This document shows positions 26,580-35,221 of a stretch of 35,221 bases of DNA, one piece after another. How positions within the stretch are numbered: position 1 is the first letter of the stretch; every line of letters starts with the position of its first letter. The DNA is from Acidobacteriota bacterium (GTDB lineage Bacteria; Acidobacteriota; Blastocatellia; RBC074). The stretch spans positions 35,761 to 70,981 of the forward strand of contig JAJVID010000093.1 in assembly GCA_022072205.1 (NCBI GenBank), given 5' to 3'. A program made the translations under genes and the position numbers. The notes under the pieces are model-generated. The model had not been told where the DNA came from. It did no database searches and worked only from the letters and a program-made list of their open reading frames with translations.

Positions 26580-27626
26580 TCAATCGTCTTTTTGCGTCTT
26601 CTCTGCTTTTTCTTCGTCATCCGGCTCGATGATGTTGCATTTGTTTTTGAAGTTGAGCAGCTTCGCCGTGACCGTGCCCGAAGACGTTTTGGCCACCGTT
26701 CGCAGCGGCGTATGTTTTCTGTCGTCGCTCACCCACATCGTCATCTGGCCCTGGCGCGTGATCAGACGGCCCGGGCCGAATAACTTCGGTTCAATGCGAA
26801 CCGTTTTGATCTTGCCGCAATCGGTTTTGAGCTTCTCGCGTTTGCCGACCAGAATCTCGAAAGTGTAATTCTCTTCGTCGGTGCTGACCGGGAAGACGAG
26901 CATCTGGCCTTCTTTCAATTTTTGCAATCGCACGAAGTAGATGGCCGAAAGCAGGCCGAGCATTCCGTCCTGACGCGGCAACAATTTGGCGCGCGGCGCC
27001 GCGCCGGGTTTGGTCAAATCGGTGGTCAGGTATTTGACCTGCTGTTCAGCGCGGTCGAAAAGAGCGGTTTGCACCGCGTTTTTTTTGCCTTCCTTCATTT
27101 CCTTGAGGCTGACCCGCGCCGAAAAATCGCGGAGGTCAACCAGCGTCTCGAAGCGGTCGCGCACGTCAACGCCGAACATCGCGACCAGCATGCCTTTCGA
27201 CACGGCTGTCGCGCGCAGATGCAAAAGCTGTTCGTCAGGCGCGGGCGTGTATTCGACGTTCATTCCCTTGATCAGCGGCTCAGATTTCTTCTCCTGCGCA
27301 GCCTGGTCAACGGCGTTTTGCGGTTTCGAGACCGCGCCCAGGTTCTCGAACGTGATGACGCCGAGCGAGAACGAGACGCCGAAGCGCGAAAGCTTGATCT
27401 CGTATTCGAGCTTTTCGCCAGCAGGAATCGGGAACGAGTTGCCGAATTCGCGCCGCAGCGCCGCCAGTGGATAATTCGGCGTGGCTTTCGGCGTCGCCGC
27501 CCGGACAGGCGGCTGCGGCTTGGCGTCGCTCTGCGGCTTACCGTCTTGAAACGCGCCGGTTCGATTCGCGCCGCACAAGCCGAGAGCGAGCAAAAGAAGC
27601 AGGGAAGCGGTGGTTGTTCGTTTCAT
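26580..27626 (-). CDS. DUF3108-containing exported protein
   Basis: A 348-aa protein with a Sec signal peptide (MKRTTTASLLLLLALGLCGA; the cysteine lacks a good lipobox, so a lipoprotein is unlikely). A disordered P/K-rich linker (30-55) is followed by a DUF3108 domain: FPIPAGEKLEYEIKLSRFGV at its start, a long beta-rich middle (LVDLRDFSARVSLKEMKEGK), GMLGLLSAIYFVRLQKLKEG, then LITRQGQMTMWVSDDRKHTP at the end. The tail is charged (DDEEKAEKTQKDD). DUF3108 proteins are periplasmic or outer-membrane-associated beta proteins, often found near envelope genes. Exact function unknown. It lies 28 bp after the methyltransferase-like gene and 6 bp before the crotonase gene, so it is most likely in the same operon. 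Confidence 0.88.
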   Translation of the reverse strand: MKRTTTASLLLLLALGLCGANRTGAFQDGKPQSDAKPQPPVRAATPKATPNYPLAALRREFGNSFPIPAGEKLEYEIKLSRFGVSFSLGVITFENLGAVSKPQNAVDQAAQEKKSEPLIKGMNVEYTPAPDEQLLHLRATAVSKGMLVAMFGVDVRDRFETLVDLRDFSARVSLKEMKEGKKNAVQTALFDRAEQQVKYLTTDLTKPGAAPRAKLLPRQDGMLGLLSAIYFVRLQKLKEGQMLVFPVSTDEENYTFEILVGKREKLKTDCGKIKTVRIEPKLFGPGRLITRQGQMTMWVSDDRKHTPLRTVAKTSSGTVTAKLLNFKNKCNIIEPDDEEKAEKTQKDD

Positions 27627-27654
27627 TCTCAGGTTAAGCGCAGCCGGCGCCGGA

Positions 27655-28224
27655 TCAGAAAAGATTCGCCGCCTTCAGCGACAGGACAATGATGACGGTT
27701 GCGAGGCCGATCAAGGCGCGGTATTCGCGGTGATGCAGATACTGCCGCAGATCGAAGCTTCGCGTCTGGCCGTTTCGGTACGGCGTCGCGCGCGGAATGA
27801 ACAGCGGCACGCTCGACTCCCATTCGGCATAAGCTCCTGCGAAGAGCAACCGCATATGCGCTGCCTCGGCCCGCATCACCGGCCAGTAGATCAACAGAAA
27901 GAACGCGACCAGCCACAACCCGACCCACAAACTCCCTCCACCAATCGCGCATCCGGTGGCCATCAAGAAGCTGCCGAAGTAGAGCGGATTGCGCGTGAAG
28001 GCGTAAGGGCCGGTCACCGTCAACTCGGCGTTCTTTCGCAAATGCCCCGAAGCCCACGCGCGGAAAAGCGCGCCGAGCAAGGCGACGGGAACTCCAGCCG
28101 CCAACGAACGCCACGACGGCTGGGAAAAAACGACGAACAGAATCGCCGTGATGAAACCCAATGGAACGCGCAGCCGCTGAATCAGCGACCGCGAGTCATG
28201 ACTTTTTTTCTGTTCCTCGCTCAT
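27655..28224 (-). CDS. Isoprenylcysteine carboxyl methyltransferase-like membrane protein
   Basis: A 189-aa polytopic protein of the ICMT/PEMT-like membrane methyltransferase family. Four or five hydrophobic segments are visible ([62 protein letters not shown]). The S-adenosylmethionine-binding signature is [16 protein letters not shown] (72-87), with the C-terminal pattern [20 protein letters not shown]. In bacteria such proteins methylate lipid or small-molecule substrates; prenylated protein is not expected. Its start overlaps the end of waaC by 29 bases, so translation is coupled. The surroundings suggest a modification of envelope lipid or LPS, but the substrate cannot be read from the sequence. 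Confidence 0.88.
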   Translation of the reverse strand: MSEEQKKSHDSRSLIQRLRVPLGFITAILFVVFSQPSWRSLAAGVPVALLGALFRAWASGHLRKNAELTVTGPYAFTRNPLYFGSFLMATGCAIGGGSLWVGLWLVAFFLLIYWPVMRAEAAHMRLLFAGAYAEWESSVPLFIPRATPYRNGQTRSFDLRQYLHHREYRALIGLATVIIVLSLKAANLF

Positions 28225-29272
28225 CTCTCTTCAGTCCGCAATCCGCAGTCCGCAATCTCTTCTCGACTCCCTGCCAGACGATTTCGACTGGAATCTTCAT
28301 GCACGATGTGTGGCTGCAACTGCGGCGATAACAATCCACGCGGCAATCCAGGTCATTGCGCTCGACGATCACATCGTCTTTCGCGAACGGCCCGTTGCGC
28401 CGCGATTCGGTCGGGCCGAAGATCGCCACGACGGGGGCGCGAGCCGCCGCCGCGATGTGCATCGGCCCAGTGTCGCCGCCGATGAAAAGCCTGGCGCGAC
28501 GAGCCAATGCGAAAAACTGTTTGAGAGTCGAATCGAGCGCAACCGCCGCGTTCGCGCGCGAATGATCAACCACCGATTGCGCCAATTCTTCTTCGCCGGG
28601 GCCGTAAGTCACAACTGAGCGAATCGCGTGAACTTCCAGCAAACGATCCGCGATTGCGCCGAAGCCTTCTGCGCTCCAGAGCTTGGTCGGCCATCCGCCG
28701 CCGGGATTGATGATTGCGAAGCGTCCATCGAACCGCTCAAGCTGTGCCTCGGCGAATCGCTCGTCATCTTCCGACAACGCGACCGGGAATTCGTACTCGC
28801 CCGACGTGTCGCAGCCGAGATGCTCGACCAGCTTCAGATTCTTTTTGATGATGTGATCGTTGTCGTCCACCGCTACGCGTTCGGTCAACAAAAAAGCGCT
28901 CGCCGGTTCGCGCAGCGCTTCGCGGGCGAATCCGATGCGGCGCGGGACGCGAGCCAGTCGCGCGACCATCGCCGATTTCATCAATCCCTGAAAATCGAGC
29001 GCAAGATCGAACTTCGCGTTGCGCAACCCGGCCATCGCCTTGCGGATCGCCAGTTGGGTTTCGGCGTTCATCAGGCTCTTTCGCCATCCGCGCATGTCGA
29101 GTTCGATCAATTCATCCAACTGCGCGCAGCCTCGCAGCAGTTTCGCCGCGCCGCCTTGTTCGACCGCCCAGGCGATGTGAGCTTCAGGCATCGCGCGCCG
29201 CAACGCCGCCAGCGCGGGCATCGTGTGCGCCACATCGCCGATGGCGCCGAGTTTGACGATCAGGATTCTCAT
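28196..29272 (-). CDS. waaC: LPS heptosyltransferase I-like glycosyltransferase (GT9)
   Basis: A 358-aa GT9 glycosyltransferase that should add the first L-glycero-D-manno-heptose to Kdo of the LPS core, on the cytoplasmic side of the inner membrane. The start [20 protein letters not shown] matches the family, with catalytic-type D13. The region [12 protein letters not shown] ... DMRGWRKSL resembles WaaC rather than WaaF. The sugar-nucleotide signature [12 protein letters not shown] carries D267. The longer frame to 29341 is rejected because it overlaps gmhB and precedes this conserved start. ATG and the gmhB stop overlap (ATGA). The last 20 or so residues are encoded by 10-bp repeats and lie outside the fold. 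It pairs logically with gmhB, which makes the heptose precursor. Confidence 0.9.
   Translation of the reverse strand: MRILIVKLGAIGDVAHTMPALAALRRAMPEAHIAWAVEQGGAAKLLRGCAQLDELIELDMRGWRKSLMNAETQLAIRKAMAGLRNAKFDLALDFQGLMKSAMVARLARVPRRIGFAREALREPASAFLLTERVAVDDNDHIIKKNLKLVEHLGCDTSGEYEFPVALSEDDERFAEAQLERFDGRFAIINPGGGWPTKLWSAEGFGAIADRLLEVHAIRSVVTYGPGEEELAQSVVDHSRANAAVALDSTLKQFFALARRARLFIGGDTGPMHIAAAARAPVVAIFGPTESRRNGPFAKDDVIVERNDLDCRVDCYRRSCSHTSCMKIPVEIVWQGVEKRLRTADCGLKRDERGTEKKS
28233..28257. repeat. 10-bp tandem repeats inside waaC 3' end
   Basis: On the plus strand AGTCCGCAATCCGCAGTCCG and onward is built of units near CCGCAATC/CCGCAGTC. A similar run, CCGCAATCCGCAATCG, occurs at 1911-1926 in the permease intergenic repeat, so this is probably spacer-type repeat sequence taken into a reading frame. 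Confidence 0.7.
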
Positions 29273-29856
29273 TCGTGGCCCAGGACCCACTTCACAGCTT
29301 CGATCAAATTTTCCGCAACGAATTCGGGCTGTCGTGGCCAATCGTAGCGCTGCGCTTCATACTCTTGGCGTCCATAACCCGTCATCACCATTACTCCGCG
29401 CGCGCCCGCCGCGTGCCCCGTCTCGATGTCTCGGTAGCGGTCGCCAATGACGTAGCACCGGCTGAGATCGAGATTGAAATCCTTCGCCGCTCTTTCGACC
29501 AAACCTGGTTTAGGTTTTCGACAATCGCAATCGCGGCGATAGGGCGGCGAGCCGAAATCGGGATGATGCGCGCAATAATAGATCGCATCAAGCCGCGCTC
29601 CTTGCAATTGTAACGATTTTTCCATCCGCGCGTGGATTCTGCGAAGAAACTCTTCGGTGAAATGGCCGCGCGCGACGCCCGACTGATTGGTCAGCACGAT
29701 GGCGCGCCAGCCGGCTTCGTTGATCAGGCGCACGGCTTCGGCGGCGAAATCGAACAGGCGGAATTGGGCCGGGTCGGTTATGTAACCGACCTCCTCATTG
29801 AGCGTGCCGTCGCGGTCAAGGAAAATCGCCCGATGATTTGAATCAGAATCTTTCAC
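29269..29856 (-). CDS. gmhB: D-glycero-D-manno-heptose 1,7-bisphosphate 7-phosphatase
   Basis: A 195-aa HAD-superfamily phosphatase that removes the 7-phosphate from heptose bisphosphate on the way to ADP-heptose for LPS. The nucleophile motif is [15 protein letters not shown] (D14 and D16), then [11 protein letters not shown] (motif II). The zinc-binding loop is [20 protein letters not shown], typical of GmhB, and KPKPGL and [12 protein letters not shown] form motifs III and IV. The start is uncertain. The frame offers GTG at 29856 (chosen) or TTG at 29880, and neither has a Shine-Dalgarno site because the region upstream is a pyrimidine tract. The stop overlaps waaC. Confidence 0.9.
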   Translation of the reverse strand: MKDSDSNHRAIFLDRDGTLNEEVGYITDPAQFRLFDFAAEAVRLINEAGWRAIVLTNQSGVARGHFTEEFLRRIHARMEKSLQLQGARLDAIYYCAHHPDFGSPPYRRDCDCRKPKPGLVERAAKDFNLDLSRCYVIGDRYRDIETGHAAGARGVMVMTGYGRQEYEAQRYDWPRQPEFVAENLIEAVKWVLGHE

Positions 29857-29861
29857 CGGAA

Positions 29862-29976
29862 TGTGAAGGAAGAGAGACAACGGAAGAAACGGAAAAGACG
29901 GAATGAACGGAAGAACCAGAAAATCTTTTTGTCTCTCCGTTTATTCCGTCTTTTTCGTTTGTTCTGTTATCTCTTT
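29862..29976. repeat. Purine/pyrimidine inverted repeat between ompA-like gene and gmhB
   Basis: The left arm 29889-29918 is built of ACGGAA-type units. The right arm 29926-29958 contains the complementary units, including a perfect 12-bp match ATTCCGTCTTTT against AAAAGACGGAAT. The purine tract continues left to 29862. It follows the OmpA-family gene's stop by about 10 bp in its reading direction and reaches the gmhB start, so it could end one transcript and affect initiation of the next. Confidence 0.7.
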
Positions 29977-29985
29977 TGACGCCGA

Positions 29986-31617
29986 TTATTGCTGCTTGGC
30001 TTGCGCTTCCGAATCTTCGATCACGACTTCGACCCGGCGGTTCATCGCGCGGCCCGCAGCCGTGTCGTTGGTGGCGATCGGTTTGGTTTTGCCGAAGCCT
30101 TTGACGGCTTTGACGCGTTCGGATTTGACGCCCGCGCCAGTCAGATAATCGTTCACCGATTGAGCGCGACTTTGCGAAAGTTTGTTGTTCAATTCGTCCG
30201 AGCCGACCGAATCGGTGTGGCCTTCGATTTCGAGCATCAACTGGCCCGGATAAGCCAGCAGGATTCCGGCCAGCTTGCTCAGTTTCTCGCGCGCGGCGGG
30301 TTTGAGCGTGGCCTTGCCGGTGTCGAAGAGCACGTCGCCCAGATTGACGATGAAGCCGCGCGTCTCGCGTTTCGTGTCCAGAATCTCGGAAAGCGAAACG
30401 TAGAGTTTTTGCAACGCGGCGTCGCGTTCGCGTTTGGCTTCTTCGGCGGCTTTTTGAGCGCGTTCAGTTTCGGCGCGAGCGCGTTCGGTCTCGGCTCGCG
30501 CCGCCTCTTCGCGTTGGCGAGCTTCAGCTTTGGCGCGTTCAGCCGCGAGGCGCTCGGTTTCGACTCTGGCTCGCGCAGCCTCGGCTTCGCGCGCAGCCTG
30601 TTCACGGCGAGCGCGTTCATCGGCGGCGGCGCGTTCAGCCTTCTCGGCTTCGGCTTTCGCCGATTCAGCTTTGGCTTTGGCCAATTCGGCTTCAGCGCGG
30701 GCGCGGTCGGCTTCGAGCTTGATCCGTTCGGCTTCGGCCTTCGCCGCTTCGGCCTGGGCGCGGGCTTCTTCCAGACGGCGCAACCGCTCCTGGCGCTCGT
30801 TTTCGATGCGGGCCTGCTGTTCGCGTTCGATGGCCAAATCGCGCGCGACCTGCGCCAGACGCATCACGTCACGGGCCAGTCCGCTGAACTTCGTTTCGCT
30901 TTTCAAATTGCGAGGCCAGATTTGTTCAAGCGTCGCCAGCTTCTCTTCAGCCTGCCTCCATTCTTCGCGGGAAAATTCTTTGGCCCCGGCGCGCCGCGCG
31001 ATGTCTATCGAACGGCGAGCGCCCAGCACCAGTCGCGGCGTGGTGTAATCGGCCTTTAGGACAGAATCTTCCTGCGTCTCGTAAAAACTGCCTTTGTCGG
31101 CGCGGTACTCGGCCTGAGTTGTCTGAACTCCGGCGGTCGCATTTTTCGGCAGCGTCGTTTCAGCGACCAGCTTTTGCGAGGGCATCTTGACGGCGCTGTG
31201 CGGCTCGGCGGTGATGATCACGCCGAAGGTTTGCGCGATGGTTTGCGCCTGGATTTCAGCGGCGTAACCGCTGGGCAATTCGTTCAGGTTTTCGGCCTGG
31301 CCTTCGGGCGTAATAGCCCAGACGACGAAGGTCGTGTAGAACGGCCCGAAGGTTTGCGGGTTATCCAGGTTCTGAACCTTCAGGCGGATGCGCGCGTCGT
31401 TCTTTTTGTATTCGACATCAACTCGGCCCGTCACGCGCGGGGCCAGCGAAGTCCCGGTCAGATTGACCGTCGTCTTTTTGTTTTCAACATAGCGGACGGC
31501 GAGCGTCGCGCGTTTGACGTAAGGCAGGTCTTTTTCATCGTTCGATTGCGCGAAGGCGGGGGCCGCGAAAGCGGACAACATCGCCGCGCAGGCGATCATC
31601 AATCCGAATCTTTTCAT
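29986..31617 (-). CDS. OmpA-family peptidoglycan-binding protein with long coiled coil
   Basis: A 543-aa exported protein. Signal peptide at 1-23 ([20 protein letters not shown], cleavage AFA-Q). Residues 30-210 form a beta-rich domain of unknown fold. Residues about 255-400 are an uninterrupted A/E/R/K-rich coiled coil of repeated KAEAERA/RAEAE units, resembling the TolA stalk. The OmpA C-terminal domain is at about 420-535, with the peptidoglycan-contacting motif [20 protein letters not shown] (H467, D469) and a conserved RRVEVVIED end. GGAGG just before the ATG supports the start. There is no classical eight-strand OmpA barrel, so the protein may sit in the periplasm and link outer membrane and cell wall. 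It is divergent from uvrA, with about 300 bp between. Confidence 0.92.
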   Translation of the reverse strand: MKRFGLMIACAAMLSAFAAPAFAQSNDEKDLPYVKRATLAVRYVENKKTTVNLTGTSLAPRVTGRVDVEYKKNDARIRLKVQNLDNPQTFGPFYTTFVVWAITPEGQAENLNELPSGYAAEIQAQTIAQTFGVIITAEPHSAVKMPSQKLVAETTLPKNATAGVQTTQAEYRADKGSFYETQEDSVLKADYTTPRLVLGARRSIDIARRAGAKEFSREEWRQAEEKLATLEQIWPRNLKSETKFSGLARDVMRLAQVARDLAIEREQQARIENERQERLRRLEEARAQAEAAKAEAERIKLEADRARAEAELAKAKAESAKAEAEKAERAAADERARREQAAREAEAARARVETERLAAERAKAEARQREEAARAETERARAETERAQKAAEEAKRERDAALQKLYVSLSEILDTKRETRGFIVNLGDVLFDTGKATLKPAAREKLSKLAGILLAYPGQLMLEIEGHTDSVGSDELNNKLSQSRAQSVNDYLTGAGVKSERVKAVKGFGKTKPIATNDTAAGRAMNRRVEVVIEDSEAQAKQQ

Positions 31618-31803
31618 TTATCTTCCTCCGTTCATCAGTGGTGAGTTTTGTTCAAAGGAATTTCTCTGGAACCTCAAGTGAAATTCAGAATAGAGCATTG
31701 GTTGTTTTCAGTGATTTTGAATGCATGCGTGTGGGGAAACCGCCGAAAGTATGTCATGGAAATTAGAGTACCGAAAGCGCCGACGCCAGGGTTTTTAACC
31801 CGA

Positions 31804-31832
31804 TTGTCAGGGCCAGCCGCGTTCGCTAAAAT
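31804..31832 (+). promoter_or_regulatory. Sigma70-like promoter of uvrA
   Basis: TTGTCA (31804-31809) and TAAAAT (31827-31832) are separated by exactly 17 bases, and uvrA begins about 90 bases downstream with GGAGAGG before its ATG. I saw no convincing LexA box around it. The rest of the 303-bp spacer to the ompA-like gene holds only a small GGGTT-TTT-AACCC hairpin just upstream. Confidence 0.65.
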
Positions 31833-31920
31833 CGCTGTTTCGCGCTTAATACGATTTTCAGCATGAGATCGCCATGTATCCCCTGCGCGATTCGCGGCGC
31901 AGTTTTTAGCGGAGAGGTTA

Positions 31921-34779
31921 ATGTCAGATTTCGAAAACATCGTGACGCGCGGCGCGCGCGTCAACAACCTCAAGAACATTTCATTCACAATCCCGGTCAA
32001 TTCGCTCACGGTGGTGACCGGCGTCAGCGGTTCGGGCAAATCCTCGCTCGCGTTCGATACGATTTACGCCGAAGGCCAGCGGCGTTACGTCGAATCGCTC
32101 TCGGCTTACGCGCGACAATTTCTGGAGCGGATGGACAAGCCCGACGTTGACGAAGTGATCGGCATCTGCCCGGCCATCGCCATCAATCAGAAAAACTCGA
32201 CGCGCAATCCGCGTTCGACCGTCGCCACGCAAACCGAAATTTACGATTATCTGCGGTTGCTTTATGCGCGCGTCGGCGTGACCGTCTGCCGCCGCTGCGG
32301 TTCTACAGTCAAACGCGACACGCCGGAATCTATCGCCGACGCGGTGATGACCTTGCCCGAAGGGACGCGGTTTTACGTGCTCTTCCCGGCGTCGGCGGGC
32401 GCGGTCGCTGGCGAGAACGGCGATCCGGTCGAAGCGGCTGCTGCGAAACCTAAAAAAACTCGCTCGAAAAAATCATCCGCCAGCGCGATCAACGTCAAAG
32501 CCCATCTGATGAGTTTGATGGGACGCGGTTTCACGCGGCTTTACGACACGGCGAAGAACGAGGTTATCGAATTGCAGACGCCGGACAGTTACGAAGGGAA
32601 AACTTTCGACAACATCTACGCGCTGGTTGATCGCCTTTCGGTTCGCCCCGATTCGCGCAGCCGCATGGTTGATTCGCTGGAAATCTGTTTCCGCGAAGGG
32701 CACGGCCAGGCCACGATTCAAACCGCCGGAGACAATCCTCAACTGCTTTCGTTTTCGGAAAAGTTCGAATGCAAGAATTGCGGCCTCGGCTACGTCCGGC
32801 CCGAACCGGGGCTGTTCAGCTTCAACAACCCGTTCGGCGCGTGCCCGACGTGCCAGGGCTTCGGCAACACCATCGGGCTGGACATGAACCTGGTCATCCC
32901 GAATCGCGAGTTGTCGCTGGAAGAAGGCGCCATTGAGCCGTTCACCAAACCGCAATTTGAATGGTGGCGCGGCGAGTTGAAGAAGTTCGCCAAGCGTGAA
33001 GGCATCCCGATGAACAAGCCTTTCGCCGCGCTGGCCGTCGAGCAGCAACGCGCGCTGATCGAAGGCCGGAACGGATTCGAGGGAGTCAAAGGTTTATTCG
33101 ATTGGTTGGAGACGAAAAAATACAAGCTTCACGTGCGCGTGATGCTGTCGAAATATCGCGGCTACACGAAATGCCCTGATTGCAGAGGCGGCAGACTGCG
33201 CGCCGAAGCCCGCGATGTGATCGTCGGCGGAAAGACGCTGCCCGAAGTCACGGGCCTTTCGATCAAAGACGCCTCGAAATTTTTCAACGACCTGAAGCTG
33301 ACCGAAGAACAGACCGCAATCGCCGACCGGCTGCTTGCCGAGATTCGCTCGCGCTTGAAATTCCTGCTCGATGTTGGGCTGGATTATTTGACGCTCGACC
33401 GGCTGGCTTCGACGCTCTCCGGCGGCGAGGCGCAGCGGATTCAACTGGCGACGCACCTCGGCTCATCGCTCGTCGGCGCGCTTTACGTGCTGGACGAACC
33501 GAGCATCGGCTTGCACCCGCGAGACAGCGCGCGATTGATCGGCTTGCTGAAAAATCTGCGCGACATCGGCAACACGGTTCTGGTTGTCGAACACGAAGCC
33601 GAGATGATGCGCTCCGCCGATCACGTCATTGACATCGGCCCCGGCGCGGGCGAACTCGGCGGCGAGGTGGTTTACGAAGGCGATTTCGCCGGCTTGGTGA
33701 AAGACGAAGCGTCGCTGACCGGGAAATACCTGCGCGGCGAAGCTCAGATCAAAACGCCGAGAGAACATCGCGCGGCGGGCAAACATCAAATCACGCTGCG
33801 CGGCGCGCGCGAACACAACCTGAAAAACATTGACGTGACGATTCCGCTCGGAACTTTCGTGTGCATCACCGGCGTTTCGGGTTCCGGCAAATCAACGCTG
33901 GTTCACAATTGTCTTTACGCCGGATTGAAGCATCAGCGCGGCGATTCGCAGGGTCAGGTCGGAGATTTCGCCGGTCTCGAAGGCGGCAAATTCCTCGACG
34001 ACATCATCCTCGTTGACCAATCGCCGATTGGCCGCACGCCGCGCTCGAACCCGGTCACGTACATCAAAGTCTACGACGCGATCCGCGAGGCGTTCGCCGG
34101 GACGCGCGAAGCTCAGGCGCACGGCTACAACGCCAGCCATTTCTCGTTCAACGTGCCCGGCGGGCGCTGCGACGTGTGCGAAGGCGACGGCACGGTCACG
34201 GTCGAGATGCAGTTTCTGGCCGATGTCGAACTGGTTTGCGAAGAGTGCAAAGGCGCGCGGTTCAAGTCTTCGATCCTCGACATCAAATATCGCGGCAAGA
34301 ACATTCATGAAGTTTTGAACATGACCGTGCGCGAAGCGATGGCGTTTTTCGCTCACAGCAGCCGCATCGCCGGCAAGCTGAAAGTTCTGGATGATGTCGG
34401 ATTGGGCTACCTGCGGCTTGGCCAATCGGCGACGACGCTTTCGGGCGGCGAGGCTCAGCGCGTCAAGCTCGCGTCTTATCTGGCCAAAAGCGCGGGCGAC
34501 CATACGCTCTACATTTTCGACGAGCCGACGACGGGTTTGCATTTCGACGACATCAACAAGCTGCTCTCGTCTTTCCGCCGCTTGCTGGAAGCGGGAGCGT
34601 CGCTCATCGTGATCGAACACAACCTGGACGTGATCAAGAACGCCGATTGGATTATTGATCTGGGGCCGGAAGGCGGCGACGAAGGCGGACGGATAATCGC
34701 CGTCGGAACGCCGGAAGAGATTGCGAGCGTCAAGGCTTCGCACACGGGAAGTTTTTTGAAGACCCATCTGGCTCTATAA
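31921..34779 (+). CDS. uvrA: Excinuclease ABC subunit A
   Basis: A 952-aa UvrA of usual length. It is the ATP-dependent damage sensor that loads UvrB in nucleotide excision repair in the cytoplasm. There are two ABC modules: Walker A GVSGSGKS at 34-41 and again at 651-658, and signatures LSGGEAQR at 499-506 and 840-847. One zinc module has C284, C287, C308 and C311. The C-terminal zinc finger has C750, C753, C773 and C776. The UvrB-interaction region contains the usual ARVGVTVCRRCGS segment, and a lysine-rich insert (AAAKPKKTRSKKSSA) lies near 180-195. All catalytic and metal residues are present. It is a single gene with its own promoter and no uvrB nearby. The window has no other repair gene. 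Confidence 0.97.
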   Translation: MSDFENIVTRGARVNNLKNISFTIPVNSLTVVTGVSGSGKSSLAFDTIYAEGQRRYVESLSAYARQFLERMDKPDVDEVIGICPAIAINQKNSTRNPRSTVATQTEIYDYLRLLYARVGVTVCRRCGSTVKRDTPESIADAVMTLPEGTRFYVLFPASAGAVAGENGDPVEAAAAKPKKTRSKKSSASAINVKAHLMSLMGRGFTRLYDTAKNEVIELQTPDSYEGKTFDNIYALVDRLSVRPDSRSRMVDSLEICFREGHGQATIQTAGDNPQLLSFSEKFECKNCGLGYVRPEPGLFSFNNPFGACPTCQGFGNTIGLDMNLVIPNRELSLEEGAIEPFTKPQFEWWRGELKKFAKREGIPMNKPFAALAVEQQRALIEGRNGFEGVKGLFDWLETKKYKLHVRVMLSKYRGYTKCPDCRGGRLRAEARDVIVGGKTLPEVTGLSIKDASKFFNDLKLTEEQTAIADRLLAEIRSRLKFLLDVGLDYLTLDRLASTLSGGEAQRIQLATHLGSSLVGALYVLDEPSIGLHPRDSARLIGLLKNLRDIGNTVLVVEHEAEMMRSADHVIDIGPGAGELGGEVVYEGDFAGLVKDEASLTGKYLRGEAQIKTPREHRAAGKHQITLRGAREHNLKNIDVTIPLGTFVCITGVSGSGKSTLVHNCLYAGLKHQRGDSQGQVGDFAGLEGGKFLDDIILVDQSPIGRTPRSNPVTYIKVYDAIREAFAGTREAQAHGYNASHFSFNVPGGRCDVCEGDGTVTVEMQFLADVELVCEECKGARFKSSILDIKYRGKNIHEVLNMTVREAMAFFAHSSRIAGKLKVLDDVGLGYLRLGQSATTLSGGEAQRVKLASYLAKSAGDHTLYIFDEPTTGLHFDDINKLLSSFRRLLEAGASLIVIEHNLDVIKNADWIIDLGPEGGDEGGRIIAVGTPEEIASVKASHTGSFLKTHLAL

Positions 34780-34957
34780 CGAAAACTACGCGCCGCCGCC
34801 GATGTCTGAAGATGTGGAAGAGGACATCACTTTTACACGCTTGTTTACAGCGGCCGATGGAACAAATTGAAAAGCTGCATGCGCCGCAATAGGCGATTCG
34901 GCTCATGACGATTGACACCTTCATCAAAGCGGTCAGCCAGTGAACCGCGTCCTTCGC
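34780..34957. other. Non-coding spacer after uvrA
   Basis: No convincing gene, terminator or repeat was found here. Short frames on the minus strand continue into the uvrA 3' end and show no recognisable protein features. Confidence 0.5.
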
Positions 34958-35116
34958 CCTGATCGAGGCGTTCTTATGTTCAAGCAGGGAGAGGAGCGAA
35001 AGGAAAGTGTGTAAGAGCCGCTCCAGCAACTGCATTTCGTGCGGTTCGAGATTGGATTTCTTGAGACGCTCGGTCCCCCTTGAATCGGTAGTGGAAATGT
35101 CCTCGCGCTTTGCCAT
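34958..35116 (-). pseudogene. Possible remnant of an IS66-type transposase N-terminus
   Basis: The frame begins MAKREDIS with GAGG upstream and runs into LEPHEMQLLERLLHTFLSLL and SLLEHKNASIR. This resembles the N-terminal coiled-coil region of single-ORF IS66-like transposases (ERK-NASIRRLR-type pattern). The expected continuation into the FG-x-x-SE region and the catalytic domain is absent, and the frame downstream becomes unlike protein. A GTAAGCC on the minus strand (35195-35201) upstream resembles the GTAAGC ends of IS66 elements. No second end was found. The similarity is from memory and short. Confidence 0.3.
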
Positions 35117-35221
35117 AGTCGTTTGAACGCCTCGATCCTACGGCGAGCGATTGCAACCGCCAAGCCCCGCATGCAATTTTTCTGTTTTTACGCTGGCTTA
35201 CCGCAAGGACACGGCCATTTA

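Noticed and set aside
29273..29341. 23-residue extension of the heptosyltransferase
   Set aside because: It overlaps gmhB coding sequence, and the conserved family start is at the later ATG.
30250..30850. Repetitive GCTTCGGC-type sequence as a DNA repeat array
   Set aside because: It is the coding sequence of the alanine/glutamate/arginine coiled coil; the repeat is at protein level.

Overview
The window looks like chromosomal DNA of an Acidobacteriota bacterium, possibly of the Blastocatellia type (the class is inference). Two lineage markers support this. First, there is a tandem row of ADOP permeases (acidobacterial duplicated orphan permeases: MacB/FtsX-type permeases with a conserved N-terminal leader and no ATPase gene). 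Second, a large secreted protease ends in the C-terminal domain known from Solibacter proteins (TIGR03437-like). LPS-core genes and an OmpA protein show a Gram-negative envelope.

Left half (1-16969, minus strand). A PadR-type repressor heads a row of six ADOP permeases, read right to left: padR, 948 aa, [insertion], 931 aa, 906 aa, 891 aa, 885 aa, and a sixth gene that runs off the left edge. Spacing is very tight (about 4-14 bp) except at two places. A HigBA-like toxin-antitoxin pair plus a small ORF of unknown nature lies in the opposite orientation between the first and second permeases. A palindromic intergenic repeat lies before the sixth. A sigma70-like promoter overlapping an inverted repeat, a likely PadR operator, precedes padR.

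Centre (17007-24103, plus strand). A 310-bp divergent spacer holds a candidate structured leader RNA. It precedes a 1913-aa secreted M36 (fungalysin) metalloprotease with a propeptide, a catalytic zinc domain, a jelly-roll domain, two IPT/TIG domains, a kelch-like propeller, Ig-like domains and the acidobacterial C-terminal domain. A purine/pyrimidine inverted repeat follows, then a two-gene unit of unknown function.

Right half (24096-31617, minus strand). This is a run of envelope genes read right to left: an OmpA-family protein with a long coiled coil, gmhB, waaC-like heptosyltransferase, an isoprenylcysteine-methyltransferase-like membrane protein, a DUF3108 exported protein, a crotonase-fold enzyme and a 14-TM MFS drug transporter. 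gmhB, waaC, the methyltransferase, the DUF3108 gene and the crotonase gene overlap or lie within about 30 bp of each other, so they probably form one operon. Purine-rich/pyrimidine-rich inverted repeats punctuate ompA/gmhB and crotonase/MFS.

Right edge (31804-35221). uvrA, with a good promoter, is divergent from the OmpA gene. After uvrA comes non-coding sequence with what may be a decayed IS66-type transposase N-terminus. I saw no tRNA, rRNA or CRISPR array.
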